A stretch of DNA of 64,000 nucleotides from an uncultured Bacteroides sp. (GTDB lineage: Bacteria; Bacteroidota; Bacteroidia; Bacteroidales; Bacteroidaceae): NCBI GenBank assembly GCA_944320945.1, contig CALUJK010000018.1, forward strand, positions 1 through 64,000, read 5' to 3'. Positions 9,126-17,165 of this stretch are shown one piece after another. Each line of letters opens with the position of its first letter. Position 1 is the stretch's first letter. Below the pieces are notes generated by a model that saw nothing but the letters and a program-made list of their open reading frames with translations, was not told the DNA's origin and did not search any database. Position numbers and translations under genes: made by a program.

Positions 9126-10772
9126 TTACTTGCAAGTACCCGCACAACGCGGTTTCAGTTGCTTGAAGAAATCATTACCCTTATCATCTACCAGAATAAA
9201 TGCCGGGAAGTCTTCCACTTCAATCTTCCAAATGGCTTCCATTCCCAATTCCGGATATTCCACACACTCGATGCTCTTAATGTTGTTCTGTGCCAAGATA
9301 GCTGCCGGGCCACCGATAGAGCCGAGATAGAATCCACCATGCTTCTTGCAAGCATCGGTCACAGCCTGACTGCGGTTACCCTTTGCCAACATCACCATGC
9401 TGCCACCGTGACTTTGGAAGAGATCCACATAGGGGTCCATACGTCCGGCAGTCGTCGGTCCCATCGAACCGCAAGCCATGCCCGACGGAGTCTTGGCAGG
9501 ACCGGCATAATAAATCGGATGGTCTTTGATGTATTGCGGCAGGTCTTCACCACGATCCAGACGTTCTTTCAGTTTGGCGTGGGCAATATCACGACCTACA
9601 ATAATGGTACCGTTCAGACTCAGACGAGTAGCCACCGGATATTTAGTCAGCTCTTTCAGGATGTCTGCCATAGGCTGATTCAAATCAATCTTCACGGCAT
9701 CTCCCTCGCCGGCCTGACGCAATTCGGCAGGAATCAGTTCGCCCGGATTGCTATCCAGTTTCTCTATCCAGATGCCATCCTTGTTAATCTTACACTTGAT
9801 ATTGCGGTCTGCCGAGCAAGATACACCCAAACCCACAGGACATGAAGCACCGTGACGCGGCAGGCGGATGATGCGTACATCATGCGCATAATATTTGCCA
9901 CCGAACTGTGCACCGAGACCGATGTTGTGTGCCTCTTCCAGCACTTTCTTCTCCAACTCAATGTCACGGAACGCACGGCCGAACTCGTTACCCGTAGTAG
10001 GCAGATTGTCATAGAAGTGCGTAGAAGCCAGTTTCACCGTCAGCAAGTTCTTTTCTGCCGATGTACCGCCAATGACAAATGCAATGTGATAAGGCGGACA
10101 AGCAGCCGTACCCAGCGTCTTCATCTTCTCTACAAGGAACGGAACAAGCGTATCCGGATTCAGAATGGCTTTCGTCTCCTGATACAGATACGTCTTATTA
10201 GCCGAACCACCTCCCTTAGTCACACAGAGGAATTCGTATTCCATGCCTTCCGTAGCCTCAATGTCTATCTGTGCGGGCAGGTTACACTTGGTGTTCACCT
10301 CTTCGTACATGCTGAGAGGAGCGTTTTGTGAATAGCGTAAGTTCTCTTCGGTATAAGTCTTGTACACACCGAGAGACAAAGCCTCCTCATCACAATAGCC
10401 GGTCCACATCTGCTGGCCTTTCTCACCGTGGATGATGGCCGTACCCGTATCCTGGCAGAAAGGCAAAACGCCCTTGGCTGCCACCTCGGCATTACGAAGG
10501 AAAGTAAGAGCTACATATTTATCATTATCGCTGGCTTCGGGGTCAGTCAAAATCTTGGCGACCTGTTCGTTGTGACTGCGACGTAGCATAAATGACACAT
10601 CACGGAAGGCGGCATTAGCCATAGCCGTCAGTCCCTCTTTCTCAATTTTCAGGATGGGTTTCCCCTCAAACTCGCTTACAGACACATAGTCTTTGGTAAG
10701 CAGATAATACTCAGTTGTATCCTTGCCCTTTTCAAACATAGGCTGATACTTGAACGGAGGTGTTGTTGCCAT
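9126..10772 (-). CDS. fum: Class I fumarate hydratase (iron-sulfur)
   Basis: A 548-aa class I fumarase (FumA/FumB type, usually about 540-550 aa) that interconverts fumarate and malate. The N-terminal alpha domain contains [18 protein letters not shown] and [13 protein letters not shown]. The C-terminal beta domain contains [20 protein letters not shown], typical of the 4Fe-4S enzymes. Cys in QDTG-region, [10 protein letters not shown] and MACGSM are the candidate cluster ligands. In anaerobic Bacteroides this enzyme serves the reductive branch from malate to succinate. The gene is monocistronic with a TACCTTTG -7 box at 10807-10814. Confidence 0.95.
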   Translation of the reverse strand: MATTPPFKYQPMFEKGKDTTEYYLLTKDYVSVSEFEGKPILKIEKEGLTAMANAAFRDVSFMLRRSHNEQVAKILTDPEASDNDKYVALTFLRNAEVAAKGVLPFCQDTGTAIIHGEKGQQMWTGYCDEEALSLGVYKTYTEENLRYSQNAPLSMYEEVNTKCNLPAQIDIEATEGMEYEFLCVTKGGGSANKTYLYQETKAILNPDTLVPFLVEKMKTLGTAACPPYHIAFVIGGTSAEKNLLTVKLASTHFYDNLPTTGNEFGRAFRDIELEKKVLEEAHNIGLGAQFGGKYYAHDVRIIRLPRHGASCPVGLGVSCSADRNIKCKINKDGIWIEKLDSNPGELIPAELRQAGEGDAVKIDLNQPMADILKELTKYPVATRLSLNGTIIVGRDIAHAKLKERLDRGEDLPQYIKDHPIYYAGPAKTPSGMACGSMGPTTAGRMDPYVDLFQSHGGSMVMLAKGNRSQAVTDACKKHGGFYLGSIGGPAAILAQNNIKSIECVEYPELGMEAIWKIEVEDFPAFILVDDKGNDFFKQLKPRCAGTCK

Positions 10773-10806
10773 AATTACTCGTTTATTAATTAGTTGAATC
10801 GTGCCA

Positions 10807-10814
10807 CAAAGGTA
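10807..10814 (-). promoter_or_regulatory. Candidate -7 box of the fumarase gene
   Basis: The minus strand reads TACCTTTG about 34 nt upstream of the start codon. No -33 TTTG is obvious. Confidence 0.55.
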
Positions 10815-10885
10815 AGAAGTATTATCGAAATATTTCCTTAATGAAGGATAAAGAGTGAATTGTTACCAAGCAAAATACTACCGAT

Positions 10886-10975
10886 AGGGTATATCTTTCC
10901 ACATCCATACACATTTTATACCCTAAAAGGTGTAAAACCGTAAATATTCGCTATATTTGCACCCTAAAGGGTATA
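10886..10975 (+). promoter_or_regulatory. Operator array and promoter of the HipB-like gene
   Basis: Two dyads flank the promoter. One, at 10918-10934, is TACCCT...AGGTGTA; the other, at 10961-10972, is ACCCT-AA-AGGGT. A further half-site (AGGGTATAT) is near 10886. The -7 box TATATTTG (10952-10959) sits directly against the second dyad, and the start codon is 5 nt after it. This is a classic layout for autorepression by a HipB/Xre dimer. Confidence 0.65.
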
Positions 10976-10979
10976 ATTT

Positions 10980-11198
10980 ATGAATCCGACAACATTATCC
11001 AAGTACGTAAAAGAAATGCGTAAACAATACAATCTGACGCAAGTCGATCTGTCCGAGAAATCAGGAGTGGGGCTACGCTTTATCCGCGAGTTGGAACAAG
11101 GCAAACAAACACTCCGATTGGACAAAGTAAACCAAGTGCTAAACTTATTTGGCTGTGAAGTAGGAGTAGTACCTATGACTAAGGAGACTGAATTATGA
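10980..11198 (+). CDS. HipB-like Xre-family repressor (orphan antitoxin)
   Basis: The 72-aa protein is almost entirely one Xre helix-turn-helix domain. LTQVDLSEKSGVGLRFIREL spans helices 2-3, followed by GKQTLRLDKVNQVLNLFG and a short beta tail, as in HipB-type antitoxins. The stop overlaps a downstream ATG as ATGA, as between hipB and hipA, but no HipA kinase follows: the next frame is only 32 codons and runs into the 3' end of a convergent ATPase gene. The repressor therefore appears to have lost its toxin. Well-formed operators upstream suggest it still represses itself. Local DNA is AT-rich. Confidence 0.75.
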   Translation: MNPTTLSKYVKEMRKQYNLTQVDLSEKSGVGLRFIRELEQGKQTLRLDKVNQVLNLFGCEVGVVPMTKETEL

Positions 11199-11293
11199 AA
11201 CAAATGTTGACCACAGCTTATAATCAAAGAAACATTGTCATATATGCCGGAAGATACAATATATCTCCTTCATTACGCATATCTTTCGTATAA
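11195..11293 (+). pseudogene. Short stub after hipB, possible lost hipA start
   Basis: An ATG overlapping the hipB stop opens a 32-codon frame beginning MKQMLTTAYNQ. From 11224 on it is antisense to the end of the neighbouring ATPase gene. The first nine or so codons could be what remains of hipA, but they are too few to prove homology. The main evidence is the ATGA coupling and the missing partner. Confidence 0.3.
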
Positions 11294-12555
11294 ATCAGAT
11301 ATTTGTTTTTTATCCGTGCTGAAAATTTTCTGCAAAAGGCATCCAAAGAAGCATGTGCCTTATAACCAGACGATTTTACCTCAATGGGACTTACCTTGTC
11401 TGCTTCGGCTATCAGAAAATCCACTTCATAATTATGCTTTCCGCTTTCTGTAGGAAATGTGTAATAGTATAACTCATGTCCGGCAGCTTTCAACATTTGG
11501 GCAATGACATTTTCATAGACATATCCCAAATCGGCACTCAGTTTGTCACTGAGAAGCTTATGGTAAATCGTGTTGTCGGTGAACTTCCTATCCCAAAACG
11601 CGAGAGTGACGAACAATCCCGTGTCGCCTGCAAACATCTTGTATTTGTCGGGATTCTGATGCAACGCCATTCCAACTCCAAGATCATTGGCATGATAAGC
11701 CATGTTGACCACCATTGATTCCTTGATTTCTGAAATGATTTCTGCCAATTCGGAGTTACGTGTACCGTCTGTCGCGCTCCATGCCAGATACCTGTTGGCG
11801 TTGCTTGTCAGTTGCGCCGGAATCTGATGGTACATCTTAGAAGCATTGCCTGTCGGGTCTATTTTGTTGAAATCGTCCTCATACAGCGTTATGATAGAAC
11901 GTTTCACACTATCTACCTTTTCCAGATTGTTGGTGTCAAGATAAGAAGCCACAGCCTGCGGCATACCGCCGATAAGCATATACAAGCGGAAATCACGCAT
12001 CAACTTACGGTTCGTGGCATCTCCCAAAGAAGTCCTGTTGTGGAAACAACCTTGGAGCAACTTTACCGTTACTGTATCTCCCAACGCCCACTTGAACTCT
12101 TCATAATCCATCGGATACATGTGGAGTTTGACTTCTTCGCTTGGAATAAGAATGTCCTTGACGTTCTTGCGAATTGAAATCAGCGAACCAGTTTCTATGT
12201 AATCATATCTTCCGTCTTTTACAAGATACTTGATTGCCTGCCTTGCCTTAGGTGCAAGTTGGACTTCATCGAAAATAATGGCAGACTTGCGTTCTTTCAA
12301 TTCTATACCGTACTCCAGTTGCAGCCGCATGAAAATACGGTTAAGGTCAGATACATCATTGAACAAGTCGCGGATTTCGGAGGAGCATGCGGCAAAATCC
12401 ACCAATATATGGGTGTCGTATTCATTTGCCGCAAATTCTTCAGCGATAGTGGATTTCCCGACACGTCTTCCGCCCTGTATCAATACAGCTGTTCTGCCTT
12501 CATCTGTCTGCTTCCATTGTAGAAGTTCATTGTAAATTTTTCTTTTGAATATCAT
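11224..12555 (-). CDS. AAA-type ATPase with DUF4143 C-terminal domain
   Basis: This 443-aa protein belongs to the AAA_14/DUF4143 ATPases. The P-loop GGRRVGKST is near residues 28-36, the Walker B region SAIIFDEVQLAPKA near 90-103, and the sensor TGSLI follows. The second half holds the DUF4143 region, ending with a restriction-nuclease-like stretch (NYEVDFLIAEADKVSPIEVKS, near 365-385) with D, E and K in PD-(D/E)XK-like order. The cellular role of these common Bacteroidota proteins is unknown. It stands alone, convergent with the orphan hipB, behind a TATCTTTG -7 box and four phased direct repeats. A related ATPase is at 21421-22638. Confidence 0.85.
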   Translation of the reverse strand: MIFKRKIYNELLQWKQTDEGRTAVLIQGGRRVGKSTIAEEFAANEYDTHILVDFAACSSEIRDLFNDVSDLNRIFMRLQLEYGIELKERKSAIIFDEVQLAPKARQAIKYLVKDGRYDYIETGSLISIRKNVKDILIPSEEVKLHMYPMDYEEFKWALGDTVTVKLLQGCFHNRTSLGDATNRKLMRDFRLYMLIGGMPQAVASYLDTNNLEKVDSVKRSIITLYEDDFNKIDPTGNASKMYHQIPAQLTSNANRYLAWSATDGTRNSELAEIISEIKESMVVNMAYHANDLGVGMALHQNPDKYKMFAGDTGLFVTLAFWDRKFTDNTIYHKLLSDKLSADLGYVYENVIAQMLKAAGHELYYYTFPTESGKHNYEVDFLIAEADKVSPIEVKSSGYKAHASLDAFCRKFSARIKNKYLIYTKDMRNEGDILYLPAYMTMFL

Positions 12556-12575
12556 AGATTAGCTTTTATCGAAGA

Positions 12576-12583
12576 CAAAGATA
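12576..12583 (-). promoter_or_regulatory. Candidate -7 box of the DUF4143 ATPase gene
   Basis: The minus strand reads TATCTTTG, 20 nt upstream of the start codon. It sits at the edge of the phased repeats beginning at 12587. Confidence 0.5.
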
Positions 12584-12586
12584 ACA

Positions 12587-12704
12587 TGCACCTCACTAAT
12601 CTCAAAATGTTTTTATCTAAAAATTGCACAAATCTCAATTTGTTCGCCTATAATGCATAAATCTCGAAATTCATATTGCATAAAAATACAGTAATCTCAT
12701 TTTC
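12587..12704. repeat. Four phased TGCA...AATCTC direct repeats
   Basis: On the plus strand AATCTC starts at 12598, 12631, 12660 and 12693, intervals of 33, 29 and 33 bp (about three helical turns). It is followed each time by A/G and a short A/T stretch (AAAATG, AATTTG, GAAATTC, ATTTTC). Each copy is preceded by TGCA at 12587, 12625, 12654 and 12677; in copies two and three the gap is just CA or TA. The array lies next to the ATPase promoter. It looks like a multi-site binding array for a regulator. Confidence 0.65.
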
Positions 12705-12741
12705 TAAACGAATCTAAGCCTCCACATCCTAATAAATAAAA

Positions 12742-12790
12742 ACGGATAACCACGGACATTTTCCGATAGAAACAATCCGTGGTTATCCGT
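12742..12790. repeat. 15-bp perfect inverted repeat, likely terminator
   Basis: ACGGATAACCACGGA is matched by TCCGTGGTTATCCGT across a 19-nt loop. It is followed by a near-direct repeat ATCTGTGTA-ATCTGTGTG. It lies after the DUF4954 gene (minus strand) and before the ATPase repeats. Sequences of this ATCCGTGG style are common between Bacteroides genes. Confidence 0.6.
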
Positions 12791-12846
12791 CAAATCTGTG
12801 TAATCTGTGTGCCATATCAGATTCTTACAAATCCATAGCACTCGGC

Positions 12847-14835
12847 TTATCCACCAATCTCCTTCATTCTTCCAATCAACTCATCCCCCAATGCAGTCTT
12901 TACCTCGATGTGCTTCAGCACAGCCGTCACAAACGGATTGCTTTCAAAGTCACCGCGCACCTGCTCGAAATCCTGTTCTTTTTCCAGGCGCGAGCCGTCG
13001 GCACCGAAACCGGTCATGGAGGCTAGGGAGAACTCTTTCTTTGCATCCTCATACACCATACGGTCGAGGCCAACCACGGATTCTTTCCACTGCTCCACAA
13101 TGCGGATAATGTCAGCAGCCGTTATCTCGTCGGGCTTTAATCCGTAAAACTCTTCCAACTTTTCATACGCCCACGTCCATTCATAGGTATAATAATTGGC
13201 ATGCATCTGCCCAAACGCCGCATTGATATCCGCCAGACGGGTGACACGGCCTTGCTCAATGTCCGTAAGCAGTGCATCGACCTCGCTCTTCGGAGCAATA
13301 AGACCGGAGATATCGACCCATTCACCCGTACCTACAGCGGTATCCGGCTTCAGCCGGGCACGAATCTCTTCATCGCTACGGAAATGTGTTCCCTCCAGCC
13401 GCTTGATGACGGAGTTACCCAAAAACTTATGAATGGCAATCTCGTAGAAACGCAATCCTTTCACCAATGCCGAATTACGAATCTTGGCACTATGGAAAGA
13501 GTAGATATCAGACAACTCACCACTGGCCTGACGTAAGTTCAGCAAGATTTCACGTCCCTTGAACATCTTCTGCACCGTGTACGGACTCAACAGATTATAG
13601 TTGATGAAATCCATCTTGTTCGGGTCGGTACGGCCGTCACGCTTAGGCCACTTCTGCGCATCACGGATGGTTCCCACGCTGCGCAGATTGACGCCCGGTG
13701 CCAGATAAGTGGTATTGTTCTGTTCTATCAGATATGAGAAAGGCAAGTTCGATGTATCGGAATGGTTGACGTGGCGACCCATGACGAGCGAAAACGCCCC
13801 CACCCGTGCCGGCCATAGGATGTAAGAGTCTGAAGTCGTCTTAGCCCCGCGCTCCAGTGTCCCCTGATGGATAGGCCCCAGTTTGTACATGTGGTTACTC
13901 TGATTGGAACCCGAACCGGCATTCATAAAGGAAAACATACCCGCAATGAGCAACGTTGACTTATGGTGTGTCACCGTGAAAGGTCCGGCAAAAATGGCAC
14001 ACGCCTCTCCGTTTTCCCCCTGACAGTTGCTGAAGAACAGCGAATCGGAAGCCGAATAGTTATGTCCCAACTTACAAGCCTGTCCCACAAAGCAACGGGT
14101 CAGCATCGCCCCGTCGTCCACATGCGAACCGCTGGAGATGATAAAGTCATCACATATCACCCCGTGACCTATCACAACCGGTGCATCGGCATTGCTGTTG
14201 ATGCTTCCGTTGCTCAACCGGTTAGCCCCACAGATGCGGCAATGATCACCGATACGAACGTCTGTGATGGAACCGGTATTGACGATTGTCACATAGTTAC
14301 CGATACGTCCCGTTTCCGACGCATGTTTGTTGGCATAGAAATCCGTTATCTCCTTCAGGCGGTTAATCAGTTCCGGACGGTGGCGGTAAAGCGCCATGAT
14401 GTAGGCCACATGAGCCGACAGTTTGTCGCTGATGCGCACCTCGCGGCCACCGGTCTCGTTCAAGACAGACACTTCCACCCCGTTGCCGAAACGCGAGCAA
14501 CCGTCCACCAACAGGATATCGACGTTCTCGATAAAAGTATCGTGTCCTATCTCATAATTGGCGATGTAGTTCTGGATATGCTCGATACAGCAATCATCGC
14601 CCACCGTCACGTTGTGCAACGTCACGTGCCGCAAACCGGAGTGTTTACGGATGCCGCCCCGCAAGATAAACTCCTTACAAAAGACGCCCAAACGGACATC
14701 TCCCGAAAAGCGGGTGTGGTGTACATACTCGGTTGAGAAATTCTCCGCAACCGTTACTCTGTCCCAATCTTCAGCCAGACACGACTGGCTTTTCAGCCGA
14801 AGCACTTCGTCCTCGGTCAGTTTTCTGTAACTCAT
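12847..14835 (-). CDS. DUF4954 family protein with left-handed beta-helix
   Basis: The 662-aa protein matches the Bacteroidota DUF4954 family. Residues about 45-350 are rich in hexapeptide-type repeats (VTVGDDCCIEHI, IGNYVTIVNTGSI, VVIGHGVICDDFII), which build a left-handed beta-helix as in acyl- and nucleotidyl-transferases. The C-terminal third is helical. Its biochemical activity has not been established; a sugar-nucleotide or acyl transferase role is only suggested by the fold. No signal peptide or membrane segment is seen, so it is probably cytoplasmic. It starts 12 nt after the hflX stop and is very likely cotranscribed with it. Confidence 0.82.
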   Translation of the reverse strand: MSYRKLTEDEVLRLKSQSCLAEDWDRVTVAENFSTEYVHHTRFSGDVRLGVFCKEFILRGGIRKHSGLRHVTLHNVTVGDDCCIEHIQNYIANYEIGHDTFIENVDILLVDGCSRFGNGVEVSVLNETGGREVRISDKLSAHVAYIMALYRHRPELINRLKEITDFYANKHASETGRIGNYVTIVNTGSITDVRIGDHCRICGANRLSNGSINSNADAPVVIGHGVICDDFIISSGSHVDDGAMLTRCFVGQACKLGHNYSASDSLFFSNCQGENGEACAIFAGPFTVTHHKSTLLIAGMFSFMNAGSGSNQSNHMYKLGPIHQGTLERGAKTTSDSYILWPARVGAFSLVMGRHVNHSDTSNLPFSYLIEQNNTTYLAPGVNLRSVGTIRDAQKWPKRDGRTDPNKMDFINYNLLSPYTVQKMFKGREILLNLRQASGELSDIYSFHSAKIRNSALVKGLRFYEIAIHKFLGNSVIKRLEGTHFRSDEEIRARLKPDTAVGTGEWVDISGLIAPKSEVDALLTDIEQGRVTRLADINAAFGQMHANYYTYEWTWAYEKLEEFYGLKPDEITAADIIRIVEQWKESVVGLDRMVYEDAKKEFSLASMTGFGADGSRLEKEQDFEQVRGDFESNPFVTAVLKHIEVKTALGDELIGRMKEIGG

Positions 14836-14847
14836 AACACTTTTTAT

Positions 14848-16110
14848 TTACGTTTCTTCTTCATACGTCTGATAGAGGAAATCGTTGTACGGATACTTCT
14901 GCACATGCAGTTCGCGCACACGCTTATACACCAAGTCCTTCATCTGCTCGATGTTCAAGCGTTCGCGGGCAGAGATAAAGAGACAGTTGTCCTCCATCTT
15001 CGCCATCCACGTCCTCATCAGTTCTTCCAGTGTCAGGTTTTCTTTTGTTCGGGGGGTAAGATCGTCTTCCGCTTTCTTTATATACGTATAAGCATCTATT
15101 TTATTGAAAATAAGTATCACCGGTTTGCCGGCAGCACCGATGTCCGCCAGGGTCTTGTTCACCACCTCTATCTGCTCCTCGAAGTCGGGATGCGAGATGT
15201 CCACCACATGCAGCAGCAAGTCCGCCTCGCGCACCTCGTCCAGGGTCGATTTAAACGAATCCACCAAGTCTGTAGGCAATTTTCGGATAAAGCCGACGGT
15301 ATCACTCAGCAGGAACGGCAAGTTCTCGATGATGACTTTACGCACCGTGGTATCCAGTGTGGCAAACAGCTTGTTCTCTGCAAACACCTCGCTCTTGGCC
15401 AGCAGGTTCATCAGCGTGGATTTCCCCACATTGGTATAACCCACAAGCGCCACACGAATCAGCCGCCCGCGGTTCTTCCGCTGGGTGGACTTCTGCTTGT
15501 CAATCTCCGCCAGACGCTCCTTCAGAAGAGACATCCGGTTCAGGATGATACGGCGGTCCATTTCCAACTGCGTTTCACCCGGGCCGCGCAGACCCACAGA
15601 GCCTTTACCGCCACCGGCGCCCGAGCCACCGCCCTGACGTTCCAAGTGCGTCCAGAGTCGTTGCAAGCGGGGCAGCATGTACTTGTATTGCGCCAGTTCC
15701 ACCTGTGTCTTGGCATTGGCGGTCTGTGCACGCATGGCAAAGATATCGAGAATAAGCGACGTACGGTCAAGAATCTTCACCTTCAGTGCTGCTTCAATGT
15801 TGCGTATCTGTTTGGCTGACAGTTCGTCGTCAAAGATAACCATGCCGACTTCGCGTTCAGCCTCGGCTTCGCTTTCTATATAGTTTTTGATTTCATCCAG
15901 TTTACCTTTACCCACGTAGGTCACCGAGTTTGCCTGGTCCAGCTTTTGGGTAAAGCGTTTCACCACCTCCGCTCCGGCTGTCTCAGCCAGAAATGCCAGT
16001 TCGTCCAGATATTCATTGGTCTTGCGCTCGTTCTGCGTCTGGGTGATAAGTCCCACCAATACGGCCGTTTCCACCTGCGCTTCGGAGATTACAAATTCTT
16101 TCATTGCCAT
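14848..16110 (-). CDS. hflX: Ribosome-associated GTPase HflX
   Basis: This 420-aa GTPase fits HflX (about 410-430 aa). The N-terminal HflX domain contains YVGKGKLDEI and VIFDDELSAKQIRNIE. A glycine-rich linker (GGGSGAGGGKGSVGLRGPGE) leads into the G domain, with P-loop GYTNVGKST near residue 225, DTVGFIRKLP (G3) and NKID (G4). HflX proteins bind 50S and 70S ribosomes and rescue stalled or hibernating ribosomes. It is the first gene of a two-gene unit with the DUF4954 gene, behind a TACCTTTG -7 box at 16184-16191. Translation could begin at the first or the third codon (MAM). Confidence 0.95.
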   Translation of the reverse strand: MAMKEFVISEAQVETAVLVGLITQTQNERKTNEYLDELAFLAETAGAEVVKRFTQKLDQANSVTYVGKGKLDEIKNYIESEAEAEREVGMVIFDDELSAKQIRNIEAALKVKILDRTSLILDIFAMRAQTANAKTQVELAQYKYMLPRLQRLWTHLERQGGGSGAGGGKGSVGLRGPGETQLEMDRRIILNRMSLLKERLAEIDKQKSTQRKNRGRLIRVALVGYTNVGKSTLMNLLAKSEVFAENKLFATLDTTVRKVIIENLPFLLSDTVGFIRKLPTDLVDSFKSTLDEVREADLLLHVVDISHPDFEEQIEVVNKTLADIGAAGKPVILIFNKIDAYTYIKKAEDDLTPRTKENLTLEELMRTWMAKMEDNCLFISARERLNIEQMKDLVYKRVRELHVQKYPYNDFLYQTYEEET

Positions 16111-16183
16111 AATCCAGTTCCTTCTTTCTTCTTATATATAATAAGATGTGTCGTTCCACATTTCCGCCCCTAAGGCGTGGCAG

Positions 16184-16191
16184 CAAAGGTA
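16184..16191 (-). promoter_or_regulatory. Candidate -7 box of hflX
   Basis: The minus strand reads TACCTTTG, about 74 nt upstream of the start. No clear -33 box. It shares the 16111-16277 gap with the divergent araC-type gene. Confidence 0.5.
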
Positions 16192-16245
16192 AGAAAAGTT
16201 CGATATTTTTCCTGCCCATAAGCAGGATAATCGCAATATTTTCCG

Positions 16246-16253
16246 TAAGTTTG
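16246..16253 (+). promoter_or_regulatory. Candidate -7 box of the second araC-type gene
   Basis: TAAGTTTG fits TAnnTTTG and lies 24 nt upstream of the start codon. Confidence 0.5.
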
Positions 16254-16277
16254 GGAAATATTTAAGGAACTGACGCT

Positions 16278-17156
16278 ATGAGGACACGTATCACTCCACT
16301 GACTTGGGAACGTTATCTGCACGAAAAGGTAGCACACAATCAGCTGCAAGCCATTGACGACTATTTCTTTATCTCAGATGACATCGAGCTGATGCCATTG
16401 TTCCCTTATCCGTTCAAGATAGATGCCGTCATCACTTTTCTTTGTACCCAAGGCAGCCTGAAAGGACGAATCGGACTGAAAACATTCGAAGCCGTAGCCC
16501 CTTGCATAATGATTCTGCCCTTGAATGAAGTGCTGCAATTCGACTTTATAAATGAAGACCTCAATGGTTGGTTCAATATCCTGTCGAAAACACTGGCTGA
16601 AGAATTGGTCATGCACATCAAAGAACGGATGGAAATCTCCATCTCCACCCATGCGCAACCCGTCATTTCACTGGACCAAGAAGAACTTGAACTGAACTTG
16701 TCCTATTACCACTTAGTGCATGACACTCTCCGCCGCCGCGACAATCCGCATCTGAAAGAAGCCATACGCTACCTGCTGTTATCACTTTACTACCAGCAGC
16801 ATCCCGACGTCTCAGCCTATTCCAATTCCCCGCAGATGTCAAAACAGGAAGAAACGTTCATCCGGTTCACAAATCTGGTCAAACAGAACTACAAACACGA
16901 GCGACAGGTGAAATTCTATGCCGAGCGGCTGGGACTGACGCCCAAATACCTGTCCCAAATCATTAAGGAACAGACCGGCAAATCGGCAAACGACTGGATA
17001 GACGAATACGTAATGCTGGAGGCCAAGGCGTTGCTCAAGTCATCCGCTCTCAGCATCCAGCAAATCAGTAACGAACTGAACTTCGTTGACCAGTCCACTT
17101 TCGGGAAATATTTCAAAGCCAAAGAAGGAATTTCACCGAAAGAGTATCGGAAATAA
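16278..17156 (+). CDS. AraC-family transcriptional regulator
   Basis: A 292-aa regulator with an N-terminal sensing domain (residues about 30-170) and a C-terminal AraC DNA-binding domain (about 190-292). The first helix-turn-helix includes AERLGLTPKYLSQIIKEQTG and the second ISNELNFVDQSTFGKYFKAK, ending GISPKEYRK. No membrane segment or signal peptide is seen. It converges on the frameshifted GH3 gene with only 9 nt between them and diverges from hflX. It may once have controlled the GH3/barrel unit, but there is no direct evidence for a target. Confidence 0.88.
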   Translation: MRTRITPLTWERYLHEKVAHNQLQAIDDYFFISDDIELMPLFPYPFKIDAVITFLCTQGSLKGRIGLKTFEAVAPCIMILPLNEVLQFDFINEDLNGWFNILSKTLAEELVMHIKERMEISISTHAQPVISLDQEELELNLSYYHLVHDTLRRRDNPHLKEAIRYLLLSLYYQQHPDVSAYSNSPQMSKQEETFIRFTNLVKQNYKHERQVKFYAERLGLTPKYLSQIIKEQTGKSANDWIDEYVMLEAKALLKSSALSIQQISNELNFVDQSTFGKYFKAKEGISPKEYRK

Positions 17157-17165
17157 CAGTTCTCG

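Noticed and set aside
12778..12815. Short tandem repeat ATCTGTGTA as a CRISPR-like or satellite repeat
   Set aside because: Only two or three 9-bp units next to a terminator-like inverted repeat; common low-complexity intergenic sequence.
14905..15819. Plus-strand open frame of 304 codons
   Set aside because: Entirely antisense to hflX, whose GTPase motifs are clear.
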